This document shows positions 16,401 to 23,400 of a stretch of 36,735 bases of DNA, one piece after another (positions within the stretch are counted from its first letter, which is position 1; the number at the start of each line of letters is the position of its first letter). The DNA comes from a virus. The translations under genes were made by a program, and so were the position numbers. The stretch lies in the IMG/VR virus record IMGVR_UViG_3300030419_003628, positions 1-36,735 of that record. One strand, written 5' to 3'. The notes under the pieces were generated by a model. The model had not been told where the DNA came from. It did no database searches and saw only the letters and a list, made by a program, of their open reading frames with translations.

Positions 16401-18874
16401 GTAGCATTAGGTTCACTCCTTATAGTTTGGCATTTACATGTGATATGGATCAGCATGGTAGTATTCATACATATCCACGCACAACTGATCCTGCTTATAA
16501 CACTGCTGTTTCTATATCTGCTACTACAACTGATACAATTACTGTAAATGTTGGAGCATCTACTCAGACCAACTATAATGTTACTGCTGCTAATTATGGT
16601 GCTGCTACAGGTATTCTAACAATGACTGTTGGTGCAGGTCACAGTATTGTTGCTGGAGATAGCATTAAGTTTAAGAAAGAATCTTTAACCTTCACATGTA
16701 CTAAAGATAGTAATGCTACTAGACATAAGTATCCAAGAGAAGGTGACCCAACATATAATGGTACTGTAGTAACTGCTGTTAATAGTACTACTGAGTTTGA
16801 GGTTAATATTGGTATTTCTACTGTCCTTAGTCATTATACTGGAGTTGGTAGTGCTAAATGTCAACCTTGTATAGTTGCTCCAAGAGCAGTTAATAATTCC
16901 ACAAGTAAGACTGATCCAGCAGAACCTGGATCAAATATCCTATCTATTGTTGATGATTATTCATTCATTGTAGATACTGGAGTTTCTACACTTCCACATA
17001 ATTATGCAAGAGGTGGAACAGTTGAGAAACCACTTAAGGTTGTTATTGATGAACCATTATCTTATACAAATATTCCTCTAGATTATACTACTCCTGCTGC
17101 TGGTGTTGGTACTAATGCAACAATTGATATTGTTGTTAGTATGGGTGGTAGTGTAAGAGACTTTAGAATTAACAATTCTGGGAATGGTTATGGTAATACA
17201 GAAGTTCTTCAGATTCCTTATGGTGGAGATACTGGTATCCCAACAACTTCTTCCTTTACTAATAATCCATTTGAGTTAACTATTGATGAAATTTATAGTG
17301 ATGAGTTTAGTGGATGGTCATTAGGAACTTTAGAAGCATTAGATGATTGGGATAGTAAGTTTGATGGAAATACAGTTGTATTCCAGCTTCAGAGAGCAGG
17401 AGATACTATTTCTATCAGATCTTCTAAGGGATCTAAGATTAATGTTCAAGATGTTATTCTAGTCTTTATTAATGATATTCTTCAAGTTCCTGGTAAGGGA
17501 TATAAGTTTAATGGTGGTAGTAACGTAACCTTCACTGAAGCACCTAAGGTGGGTGATACCTCCAAGATTCTTTTCTATAAAGGAAGTGCTGGTATTGATG
17601 TTAAATCTAAGGAAATAATTGAAACAGTTAAGAAGGGTGATAATTTAACTATTGAAAATGGTTCACAACCTTATTACCTTAAAGAAGATGTAAGAGGTGT
17701 AAGTACGGTAACTTCTACCGATACCGTACAAACCGTACCTTATTTTGGTCCTGGTAATACTGAGAATGAAGATCTACTAAGACCAGTTGTATGGTGTAAG
17801 CAAACTGAAGATAGAGTTATTAATGAAGAATTGGTAGGAAAGGATAGAGAGTTGTATAATGCAAATCTCAATCCAACTGCTTATAGTATTAAAACTGTTG
17901 GAATTGGTTCTACTGTAATCTATGTTTCTAATGTAAGACCATTCTTTGATCCTAATAACGAAAATGAGAGTGCTACTTTACGTGGTACAATCCAGGATAA
18001 GATTGACCTTATTACACAACAAACTCTAACAGGTGCTGCTGGAACTGCGCTAGTTTCTACTGGAGGTACAGTTACGGGTGTTACTATTTCTGATGGTGGT
18101 GTAGGGTATTCTACTGCTACCGTAAGTTTTGCTTCTACTACTGGTGTTTCTACATCTACACAGGCAATGGGATCATTGACCATTGGTGCTGCAGGAACTA
18201 TAACAGGTGTTGCAATTACAAATCCAGGAGTTGGTTATACACAAACTAGCGTTCCTTTGGTAATCTTCTCTCCACCTACACTTACATCTGAAACTGATAC
18301 TGTAAGATCTTATGAAGGAGATTCTGGTGTTATTGTTGGATTTGGTACTACAACCATTTCTAGTGGAACACAACTTATATTTGATCTATTCATTCCACTT
18401 GATTCTTATCTAAGAGATAGTACTCTTACAGGAACAGCAGTTACAATTTGTGGAATCAAGACTGGTGACTTCTTTATGGTCAATGATTCTAATGTTGGTG
18501 TTGGATCTACTAGAATAACTTCTGTAGATACGGGTGATAATACAATTGGAATTGGTTATTCTTATGCAGATAATGTTTATGAAATTGCTGACTGTGAAGG
18601 TCAATATATAAATGTGACCGGTGTTGGATTCACTTATATTAAACGGGTATTTGCCAAGATCGATGGAGAAATGTCAGGAGCTCCTGCTTCAGGAATTACT
18701 TCCTCTAACTATCAAGGATCATATAGTTGGGGTAAAATTATAGTTTCTCGTTCTGAAGAAAATTCTTATACTGCCTATACTCAAAGTGGTATTGGCACAA
18801 ATAACTCAACTGGTATTTCGACTTCTACTATCATTAGAAGGACAAATCCACTCAAATCTAAGAGTTATACCTAA
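4451..18874 (+). CDS. 7: giant gp7-like baseplate wedge protein (4807 aa)
   Basis: One uninterrupted frame about 4.7 times longer than T4 gp7 (1032 aa). The N-terminus (RIQFSNIVQNQLPAYTRTEFP; FLKQYYLGQEY; DFYLSKGTDRSFEILFKSLY) matches the cyanophage proteins usually called baseplate wedge initiator gp7. Further along are DNEIITYTG-type modules (residues about 73-130 and 327-365), a YHYH-type domain (about 1260-1360, with IGWAYDGNPIYGPYGY, LDENNGRFCVTPEFPNGTYAYF), a cluster of GxGYxxAPxVTI repeats (about 1700-1870), NHGF/YYV repeats, and five or so 85-residue repeats (about 3690-4135). The C-terminus repeats elements known from cyanophage structural proteins (NDVFQGP, NDILQVPG). It lies between gp6 and gp8, the expected gp7 position. 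The gp7 name rests on position and the N-terminal core; the large middle and C-terminal parts may act as fibre- or pin-like extensions of the baseplate. Confidence 0.82.
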   Translation: MPEKRIQFSNIVQNQLPAYTRTEFPLVSEFLKQYYLGQEYQGGPLDLIQNIDQYTKVSEQTNLVDSVGLSTSVDAFTDVIPVDMSIYPAGTNGFPDSYGLIKIDNEIITYTGTAATCFTGCVRGFCGISSYRTENKPDVLVFDSTTSEEHTGGSKIQNLSTLFLKEFLLKTKHQLLPGLEDRPLHEDLDQNIFIKQAKDFYLSKGTDRSFEILFKSLYNEDVRIIKPRDFLFTPSNANFRVTRDFVVENIVGEGNPIHLENSTLKQDEYKAEFSKAYAPISRVEPINTGAGTTYYKLSIDAGYNRDARVDGSIYGEFNVHPKTRVIGQVSAGTTSLDVDSTVGFPTSGELYCTYSDGEAGIVSYTSRNLTQFFGCTNINGTISNATNVGVNTYVYGVSSEDATKNVKVRIGAVLDKFDYPDNTQGYGKDDIAKIKTLGIEDKTFKGKDWFYNVASSYKILSVSLIDSSDFTYRVELSVDHYLKVGDQISVLQGSDELQTSTVLNINSAKSFNIKGQGIISDSSSLTFRRNILKGVSNTFPNVTPYSTNVQNVYRRNNDNYLVASSSIPSYYAQPLNVNSQAVVFSGTFSGTDFLIKQTGDHGFYTGDAVWYSPERVEVSSFDSFGNKVTNIVDGTELFDEGLYFVKRVDASTIKLATSRTNISNGSYKSIDTTTTVVNNRLEPYDFRFKTLQSQDILREFVPPVRNNEEPVKTVPGFTGLLVNGVEIVNYKASDNILYGQLDHVDASSPGRDYDVINPPILHISDNAGIGATGYVAVSGSLQDLRIIDPGFDYEETPTVTVNGGNGSGADVSVVMKQINHKVDFFADAASQKIGIGTTVNNAFQIGFSTYHQFRNAERVLYYTYSQTQVGGLTTNAQYYVNTNPGVTTVTLHKTEGDAISGINTITLTSNGIGKQALASVNKKLVVSAFNVINSGSGYENKQTTTAPSGINTATDTVTINNHGYNSGEIIKYTADVTAPGGLTSGTEYYLTKVNNNSFKLSSVGVNTNDKKINYRTKQYIDFTSIGVGTHNFNYQPITVTLKGKVGISSISGNTFQCEVQPIVRGEIKSVHLSDNGVGYGSSEIINFERQPEFNLIAGSQAQLEPVINNGQIQEVLVNNVGKEYNSPPDLVLIGDGVGGVITPVLENNTITSVKVIEKGAGYTQANTSINVVVPGSGAEFDATIENWRINLFQRHYDNFTGDDGFIADEFNQNKGLQYSHIYAPRKLREALYGTVGAGSTVSKTLYGKRDLTRVNSLEVASTDHSPIIGWAYDGNPIYGPYGYSKKQGGVVRQMKTGYVLSLKTGRPPISEFPAGFFVDDYIHNTVIDETVLDENNGRFCVTPEFPNGTYAYFATVNDGVADGSGPFAGYKRPTFPYLIGNSYNSTPNQFNFDSYSNQEQYPLNKTEWIRNTVAYNLIEGNLEYEYAYIPNKLKQEVEIKAVVPGIINKIGIQTSGTQYRVGDKVLFNNAETEGEKASAVVSKVIGKDVTNISVATSSITSVEVYPGQKGQYILYSNKPHGWADGDIIGISGLSTTSAAIGGNWKAGISTATFSLSGVGTNPTGIGSDGVTGIITYFPVEGDFSKIDPNDILKIGDEKIKVLAVEPENNRIRALRAQEGTSGAAHTVTTVLYEDPRKVTIDAGFSTTYTVKLNTELYFKPTVTASVGSSVISPAGTGIGSTATATAELDTFMNTGGTVLSISVTSAGDSYSTAPAVTITGPGILTATATVSVANSQINPASVSIGQSGAGYVTTPTLTISAPTLGSGIDTLAVGIPTISPAGVVTAIAFDWGPAYPWVSGAGIATIGYGYTTAPTLTFTDPTGIVTATATATLSGETVGSIAVGNSGFGYKSAPTVTIADPDSAPVYETGVGLGATVQLSDNPNYPSKRTCGTPVGGFPRGRSAAGAGLTDIKVPYKTIFLPNHGFVTGDQVDYYPNLGEGLLVQDQVVSEPTSGTFVGNTTSVLQSGQRLFIAKVTDDLIGIATVRVGLDTIGNNWVGIAESVRQSSTLAITGVGTGVEHSFKTVYNPITCEISRNLVTVSTGSTHGLLDDDEVDITVNPSSISTTFTVQYNDYNRRIVINPKDFTAAGVNTTTNEITINNHGFVDGQKIIHTATTSSVGLVNNTIYYVVRVDDNTLKLSENKYKATLLKPEIIGITSASAGTLNPVNPLIKVYKNQPVVFDLSSSTLGYVNQATTYSAFEFNLYADQNLTKKWDTDEITETFNVVRTGKAGVDADAKVELRVNKDIPSLLYYTLDILEESNVPAVKKSIIRRDSEVKDANEIETLSSGYDGVHKVSVGATNSFTYTLGVKPEKSSYISSTSVLSYETESETAFGGVAGFELKDGGQNYYSVPGITTIVSETGKGALIDVKADSIGRIKRVHLKDIGYNFPSDTTLRPSVGLPQIITIENLASIKSIGISSVGRGYTTAPKLIVFDGITNKQDKNIDLDYNLGDQQVSILKNTRGLSNVQPTIIPTNATNGVGINTVGFNTVTKDVSVTLAVGFSTAGSFPFVVGDKVLVEGVSVGLATTARGYNSAEYDYKLFEITAVDPNIGGLGIVTYSVYDYYSDLDPTVTPGEFNQANSVGRLIPEKYFPIFDVKLGVHDYLKGEIVSSNSAIGEVENWDAKLGELRVSASEDFKIDEVIIGRTSETQGVASSITTYESDIITNVSSERTDGWETDSGVLNYNMQRIQDSFYYQNFSYSLRSKVQYETWDDVVSSLNHAIGHIKFSDMQVDSLNDNSMTVGLTTESTSYEVVSDLYGIGNVNCFHDFDLVRENSKNVQGKVVSDEIIFDSRVLMDYDESIGNRVLSIDDVSGSFNHRPRATQYSIANEFDLSTTRSRKTFHYIQDKRFTGQRQLLVSTVIHDYMFGYLNVYGNGGNVYDIGSFDFAIAGGKGQLRFYPRNYKVNDYHLTSVSYNLEDEYLGIGTTSVGVALIESHSTEAAKSDASTVIVGIASTYRSAKVLVSINPDQSKTSSGEYEYDELNIIHDGSTIDLAEYGQLITVPGDVNATGFGTYSCAYSGSDIQLLWHPDSNNAGVGTTAVLNTITIGIGNSDYSGIGTFTMKHSKFDTRSTTIASASVGTTSVIGEYITQVSSTVEGYDAGYFIVQLTDTTNGSYNMAEMLIMDDYNLDDGGNTMDLEYGNNGVSGIATLGSRIVADTNAGVATVQLLCTPTANLGIQAQVFMQALKIEDDSKQNIEFNNGAVTSEYSDYEGTERDIKKAFDMRHATTPIFDRSFTGDSDAIVSVDNDTITIPNHFFVTGEKVTYTHVGTGSSGAVGIAATDGFAGVGNTTLLPSEVFVVKINEDKIKLAATAEKSLRQIAETVDITTVGVGTSHRFTSQDQNARVIVSLDNVIQSPVVATAVTTTLERQAYTTDDIVYFVGLTSFTGADLFRVGSEIMRIDSVGVGTTNAIRVRRQWLGTTLAGHSTGALVTKVQGNYNIVENVLNFTEAPYGYTPLSSTTNPPDDRDWTGIATSSSFNGRVFMRSGETDSSNKTYYNNYIFDDLSADFNGTTASFDLKTSGSDVTGIATENAVILLNDVFQGPVSNYDLSENAGVTSITFTGAGTSIASDVNTSQLPIGGVIVSVGSTEGMGYQPIVAAGGTVVVSSAGTVSAITIGYSGSGYRSGIGQTVRVAIQTSSLIGAEVVRYGTATVGNNGTITGIAITNTNVIYKPRDIQNVGYNSATGITTITTATAHGLSNGDSIKLSGIAFTCDYADAVSISTVGYTTSTGIMTVTTYSAHGLSTSGSRSNVIFSGLAFTCALDGGVYQHIYPRNKDRVFNTAVSVASTTSTTITVDVTAAKSLDQYAHTFVGPGTEAVIAGGAYGHKFIGIAQSAVVSGGDYLHTFVSSGVGSVSVTGIGTTTATDATYDAGTGDLVLTIVGHGATTGNTIGIDTGGIVFTCSMDNDGSNHAYPRSTDPLAGYGVTDITSTTDDTITINVGTSATVAHAVENAIYDAPTGILTMTIPSHGLSSERSIRFTPYSLAFTCDMDQHGSIHTYPRTTDPAYNTAVSISATTTDTITVNVGASTQTNYNVTAANYGAATGILTMTVGAGHSIVAGDSIKFKKESLTFTCTKDSNATRHKYPREGDPTYNGTVVTAVNSTTEFEVNIGISTVLSHYTGVGSAKCQPCIVAPRAVNNSTSKTDPAEPGSNILSIVDDYSFIVDTGVSTLPHNYARGGTVEKPLKVVIDEPLSYTNIPLDYTTPAAGVGTNATIDIVVSMGGSVRDFRINNSGNGYGNTEVLQIPYGGDTGIPTTSSFTNNPFELTIDEIYSDEFSGWSLGTLEALDDWDSKFDGNTVVFQLQRAGDTISIRSSKGSKINVQDVILVFINDILQVPGKGYKFNGGSNVTFTEAPKVGDTSKILFYKGSAGIDVKSKEIIETVKKGDNLTIENGSQPYYLKEDVRGVSTVTSTDTVQTVPYFGPGNTENEDLLRPVVWCKQTEDRVINEELVGKDRELYNANLNPTAYSIKTVGIGSTVIYVSNVRPFFDPNNENESATLRGTIQDKIDLITQQTLTGAAGTALVSTGGTVTGVTISDGGVGYSTATVSFASTTGVSTSTQAMGSLTIGAAGTITGVAITNPGVGYTQTSVPLVIFSPPTLTSETDTVRSYEGDSGVIVGFGTTTISSGTQLIFDLFIPLDSYLRDSTLTGTAVTICGIKTGDFFMVNDSNVGVGSTRITSVDTGDNTIGIGYSYADNVYEIADCEGQYINVTGVGFTYIKRVFAKIDGEMSGAPASGITSSNYQGSYSWGKIIVSRSEENSYTAYTQSGIGTNNSTGISTSTIIRRTNPLKSKSYT
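9540..10060 (+). repeat. cluster of GxGYxxAPxVTI repeats inside the gp7-like gene
   Basis: Four close copies coding SAGDSYSTAPAVTITGPG, QSGAGYVTTPTLTISAP, TIGYGYTTAPTLTFTDPTG and NSGFGYKSAPTVTIADP, spaced by about 40-60 codons. Each is followed by an Ala/Thr-rich strand (such as TATATV). Diverged copies of the same unit occur elsewhere in this gene and in gp8, gp14 and the DUF4815 protein gene. Confidence 0.75.
15510..16860 (+). repeat. about five tandem 85-codon repeats inside the gp7-like gene
   Basis: Each unit reads roughly Y-x-x-x-T-G-[IL]-x-T-[IMV]-T ... HGL ... [IL]xFTCxMD ... YPRxxDP ... V-[ST] ... TDTITVNVG. Approximate copies start near 15510 (partial, ending after FTCDYADAV), 15645, 16070, 16330 and 16580; the last is followed by LSHYTGVG near 16840. 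Copies are well diverged at nucleotide level, so the expansion is old or under strong diversifying drift. Boundaries are approximate, read by eye. Confidence 0.75.
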
Positions 18875-18880
18875 TTACTT

Positions 18881-18892
18881 AATAAATAAATA
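18881..18892 (+). promoter_or_regulatory. tandem late-promoter-like boxes before gp8
   Basis: Two overlapping AATAAATA octamers (18881-18888 and 18885-18892) in the 31-nt gap after the gp7-like stop. The second ends 14 nt before the gp8 ATG. There is no visible Shine-Dalgarno between box and start. Confidence 0.55.
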
Positions 18893-18905
18893 AAAACTTC
18901 AAACA

Positions 18906-20456
18906 ATGGCCGCAATTATAACTGATCAGATTAGAATATTAAATGCGAAGAATTTTCTTTCTGGGGTAACATCTACCGCAAACGCATATTATTCTTTTAT
19001 TGGTCTACCTAACCCAGGCGATATCGAAAGTGACTGGGATACCAATCCCCCTTCACCAAAGGATAACTTTGATGAAGAGGATAATTATTGGGATAGTATG
19101 ATTGCGTTGAAGAAAATTAATTCTTCTGATGCTCGACAAGTTGTTACTAGAAGATTATGGACATCGGGAACTACTTACGATATGTATCGTAGTGATTATA
19201 GTAGAACTAATACTGCAAAGGTTTCTGGAGCAACTAATCTATATGCAGCTACTTATTATGTAATGAATACTGATTATAGGGTTTATATTTGCCTCCAAAA
19301 TGGAATGGATCCAGATAACCCTAATGGAAGACCTTCTTTAGATGAACCAACATTTACCGATTTAGAACCTAAGAAAGCTGGTACTAGTGGAGATGGATAT
19401 TTGTGGAAGTATCTTTATACTATTAAACCTAGTGACATTGTGAAGTTTGAGTCTACTGATTTCATTCCTGTTCCTACTGATTGGTCTACTAATTCAGATG
19501 TTGCTTCTGTTAGAGATAATGCTGTAGATGGTTCAGTTAAAATTGTAACTATTACAAATCGTGGTGTTGGTTTAGGTACTGCTAATAGTACATATACTAA
19601 AGTTCCTATTAAAGGTGATGGAACAGGTGCAGAATGTACTATTGTCATTAATAATGATCAAAAAGTTTCTGAAGTAACTGTTTCTACAGCAGGACAAAAT
19701 TATACTTACGGTAATGTTGATTTAGAAGGAGGTGGTGTTCCCACAGGAACTACTCGACCTGCTTTTGATGTTATTATATCACCTCCTGGTGGTCATGGTG
19801 CTGATGTTTACCGAGAATTGGGTGCTTATAATGTTTTATTATATTCTCGTATTGAAAACGATGTAGAGAATCCTGATTTCATAACAGGAAACCAAGTTGC
19901 AAGGGTAGGTGTTATAGAAAACCCTAAAGCAACAACAGGATCACTTTTATCTGCTGATAAAGCAAGTGCATGTGGTGCATTAAGATTAACTGGAACTGGA
20001 TATAGTTCTGCTACATTTGATGCTGATGCTTATTTTACACAAACTGTATCGTCAGGAACTACTGCAGTAGGGAGATGTATTAGTTACGATCAAACTACTG
20101 GAGTTCTAAAATTTTGGCAAGATAGGACAATGGCCGGTTTCAATACCGTTGGAACGGCACAGACAGATCCCACATATGGATTTGATTTAACTGAATTCAC
20201 TGCTACTCCTGGAACCAATGGTAGTTTAACTATCACACCCACTAGTGGTTCTAATTTAGCAATTGATACTTCATTCACAGGTGTTTCCACCTCAATAAAT
20301 AATAGAACATATTACCTTGGACAGGAGTTTACCAGTGGGGTTGCTTCTCCTGAAGTTAAAAAATATTCAGGAAATATAATTTATGTTGACAATAGACCTT
20401 CTATAACTAGGTCTAAAAATCAAAAAGAAGATATTAAAGTTATTTTGCAGTTCTAA
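18906..20456 (+). CDS. 8: baseplate wedge subunit gp8
   Basis: Homologue of T4 gp8, a dimeric wedge protein; 516 aa against 334 in T4. The N-terminal half has the cyanophage gp8 pattern: IRILNAKNFLSG, YYSFIGLPNP, DNYWDSMIALKKI, VVTRRLWTSGTTYDMYRSDY, then YVMNTDYRVYICLQNG and GDGYLWKYLYTI. The C-terminal end with NRPSITRSKNQKEDIKVIL is also typical. The extra length is in the middle, where Gly-rich repeat-like segments occur (NRGVGLGTANSTY near residue 218 and TAGQNYTYGNVDLEGGG near 260) that resemble the GxGY units of the gp7-like protein. It stands in its own late-promoter gap and is followed after 6 nt by the DUF4815 protein gene. Confidence 0.88.
   Translation: MAAIITDQIRILNAKNFLSGVTSTANAYYSFIGLPNPGDIESDWDTNPPSPKDNFDEEDNYWDSMIALKKINSSDARQVVTRRLWTSGTTYDMYRSDYSRTNTAKVSGATNLYAATYYVMNTDYRVYICLQNGMDPDNPNGRPSLDEPTFTDLEPKKAGTSGDGYLWKYLYTIKPSDIVKFESTDFIPVPTDWSTNSDVASVRDNAVDGSVKIVTITNRGVGLGTANSTYTKVPIKGDGTGAECTIVINNDQKVSEVTVSTAGQNYTYGNVDLEGGGVPTGTTRPAFDVIISPPGGHGADVYRELGAYNVLLYSRIENDVENPDFITGNQVARVGVIENPKATTGSLLSADKASACGALRLTGTGYSSATFDADAYFTQTVSSGTTAVGRCISYDQTTGVLKFWQDRTMAGFNTVGTAQTDPTYGFDLTEFTATPGTNGSLTITPTSGSNLAIDTSFTGVSTSINNRTYYLGQEFTSGVASPEVKKYSGNIIYVDNRPSITRSKNQKEDIKVILQF
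20294..20301 (+). promoter_or_regulatory. possible internal late promoter inside gp8
   Basis: AATAAATA within the gp8 coding region, about 160 nt before the start of the 2531-aa structural gene, which has no such box in its own 6-nt gap. It may be chance in AT-rich sequence. Confidence 0.2.
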
Positions 20457-20462
20457 GTAATC

Positions 20463-23400
20463 ATGCCACAGCAAACCAATCTAAACGTATCCCCATACTT
20501 TGATGATTACGATCCGACGAGTGATTATCATAAGGTGCTGTTTAAGCCTGGCTATCCTGTACAGGCAAGAGAATTAACTGGACTTCAATCTATACTGCAA
20601 AATCAAATTGAGAAGTTTGGTCAGCATTTCTTTAAGGAAGGTGCTAAAGTAATTCCTGGAAATACGGGATATACTCAATTATATTACTGTGTGCAATTAG
20701 CTAATAATTTTCAAGGTATTCCCGTTGCTGCATATGTTGATCAATTAATTGGTACACAAATTACTGGAGCAGATTCTGGAGTAACTGCAGTTGTAGATAA
20801 AGTTTTACTTCCAGAGGATTCTGAGAGGAATAATCTTACACTCTATATTAACTATTTAAAATCCAATACTAATAATAATTCAACTCAAGAATTCTCAGAT
20901 GGAGAAGAATTAACTACCAATATAACCATTTCATCAGGATTATTGGGTAATACTACTATTGCTCCTGGATCCCCTTTTGGAATAACTCTTGCAAATAATT
21001 GCACTGCAACAGGATCTGCTTTCCAAATTCAGGAAGGTGTATATTTTATTCATGGAAATTTTGTAAATGTAGAAACAGAAACCCTTATTCTTGATCAATA
21101 TAGTGCAACTCCAAGTTATAGAATAGGATTAAATGTACAGGAACAAATAATTACTCCTGATTTAGATGAAACACTTAATGATAATTCTCAAGGATATAAT
21201 AATTATGCTGCTCCTGGTGCTGATAGATTAAAGATTACAACTTCACTTTTTAAAAAATCTTTAGATGATTTCGATGATGATAACTTTGTAGAATTAGGAA
21301 CAGTTAATAATGGTGTTCTAAAAGCAATAGTTAGATCTGGATTCGGTGTAGGTCCTAATGGTGGTGTCTTCTATGAAGACTTGACCAATGTAATGGCAAG
21401 AAGAACTTATGATGAATCTGGAGATTATGTTGTTCGTCCTTTTGATATAGCTGCCTTAAATTCTTTAAATGATAATATTGGAAATAGAGGAGTATATCAA
21501 GAAGGTCAATTTACTCCTGGTGGAGATAATCCAGCAGACGACCTTATGCTTTATAAGGTTTCTCCTGGTAAAGCTTATGTTCGTGGATATGAAATAGAGA
21601 CTTATCAACCAACATTCTTGGATGCACCAAAACCAAGAACAACAGAAACTCTTTCTGATCAGCAAATAATTTATAACACTGGTCCAACTTTTAAAATTAA
21701 TAATGTTTATGGATCTCCTACCGTAGGTACAGGTAATACTTATACTGTAAGTTTAAGAGATCAAAGAGTTGGAGTAAGTTCTAGAAGTCCTGGTGGTAAT
21801 GAAATCGGGGTTGCTAGAGTCTATGATATGCATCTAGAATCTGGATCTTATAAGAGTATTAGACAATTAAATGAATGGGATATTTCTTTATATGATGTAC
21901 AAACAGTAACTAATATTACCTTAAACCAACCAACTACTCTTTCTACACCTACCTTTATTAAAGGTCTGAATAGTGGTGCAACTGCTTATCTTAAGGATTC
22001 TGTTACTGCAGGAGCAGGATTAACAGTTTATGAGCAAGATGGCGATTTTATTCCAAATGAAGCACTTTCATTTAATGGGATTAAAAATGGAAGAGTTGCA
22101 TTAGCGATTACTGCCCATACTATTAATGATGTAAAATCAATATTTGCAACTGATGATAAAACAGTTGGATCTGCCAAAACATTCTCGGCTGATATTGCTC
22201 AGAAAACAGAATTTAGTATAGGTATAGCAACTATTTCTGGACAATCTACTGGTGTATGTACAATATCTGCTGCTAATCCTGTCTTTGTTGGATTAGTAAC
22301 AACAGGAGATTTAATTAGCTTTACTGATGGTAGTGTATCCGTTGATCCAATATTTGGTAGAATAACTGGTATTAATGTTGATGCAGATAATGAATTCGCA
22401 TCTACAGTTGAGTTTGTTGGAGTCCATACTCAAAGAGGAATTACTTCAGGTGATATACCAACTTCAGCTGTTACAGTAACTGATCTTAAAATATTAACAA
22501 CAGATCTTGCACCAAATGAGGATGCTACTCTTTATACTGCACTTCCAAAAACTAATATAGCAGATGTTGATCTAACTAATGCTTCACTTTCTATTAGAAA
22601 GTCATTTACCGTTAATATTACTAGTAATAAATTATCTTCTGCAGTTTCTTGTGGTGCTAGTGAAAGTTTCTTAGCATTTGATGAGGAAAGATATTCTCTT
22701 ATAAGATCTGATGGAAATATAGAGCCTTTAGATGCTAGTGATTTCCAATTTAGTGATGTAAGGACTTTGCAGATTTATAATTTAGGTGCTAATGATACTG
22801 GAGCACAGTTAGTTACTACAGTTAAGCAGTTAAAGCCAAAAGCAAAAGAAAAACTAATTAAGAGGGTAAATTCTTTAGTTGTAGATAAGTCTACTACAGA
22901 AGGTTCTGGTATTGGTACTACTACATTTAATGATGGATTAACGTATGGTTCTTATCCATGGGGTACAAGAGTTCAGGATGAGGTAATATCCCTCAATACT
23001 CCTGATATTATTAATATTCATGGTGTATTCGAGTCTGCTGATACTGGGCAAGCATATTCACCCAAGATGATTCTTTCTTCTATTACTAGTTCTTCCACTA
23101 CTACTGGTGAATTAATAGTAGGTGAAAAGTTAATAGGATCAGTATCTAATGCTATTGCTATAGTTGCTGGGAAAGTAGCAAATTCTGCTACTCAAATTGA
23201 ATTTATCTACAAAAATGATAATGCTTTTAAAGAAGGTGAAGAAGTAACATTTGACGAATCTAAGGTAAAAGGAACTGTTACTACTTTAGATGTTCCTAGT
23301 TTTGATGTTTCTACTGAATATACTTTCACAACAGGTCAGGAATCTACTTTCTACGATTTTGGTAGAATAAAGAGAAAAGCAAATGTAGAAGCTCCTAAGA

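Noticed and set aside
15510-16860. CRISPR-like or DNA-level tandem repeat
   Set aside because: Periodicity is in the protein (about 85 codons), not in conserved DNA units with spacers.
4451-18874. The 14.4-kb frame as an assembly artefact joining repeats
   Set aside because: Repeat copies are strongly diverged, the frame never breaks, and both ends match gp7-type landmarks next to gp6 and gp8; a collapsed or duplicated assembly would give near-identical copies.
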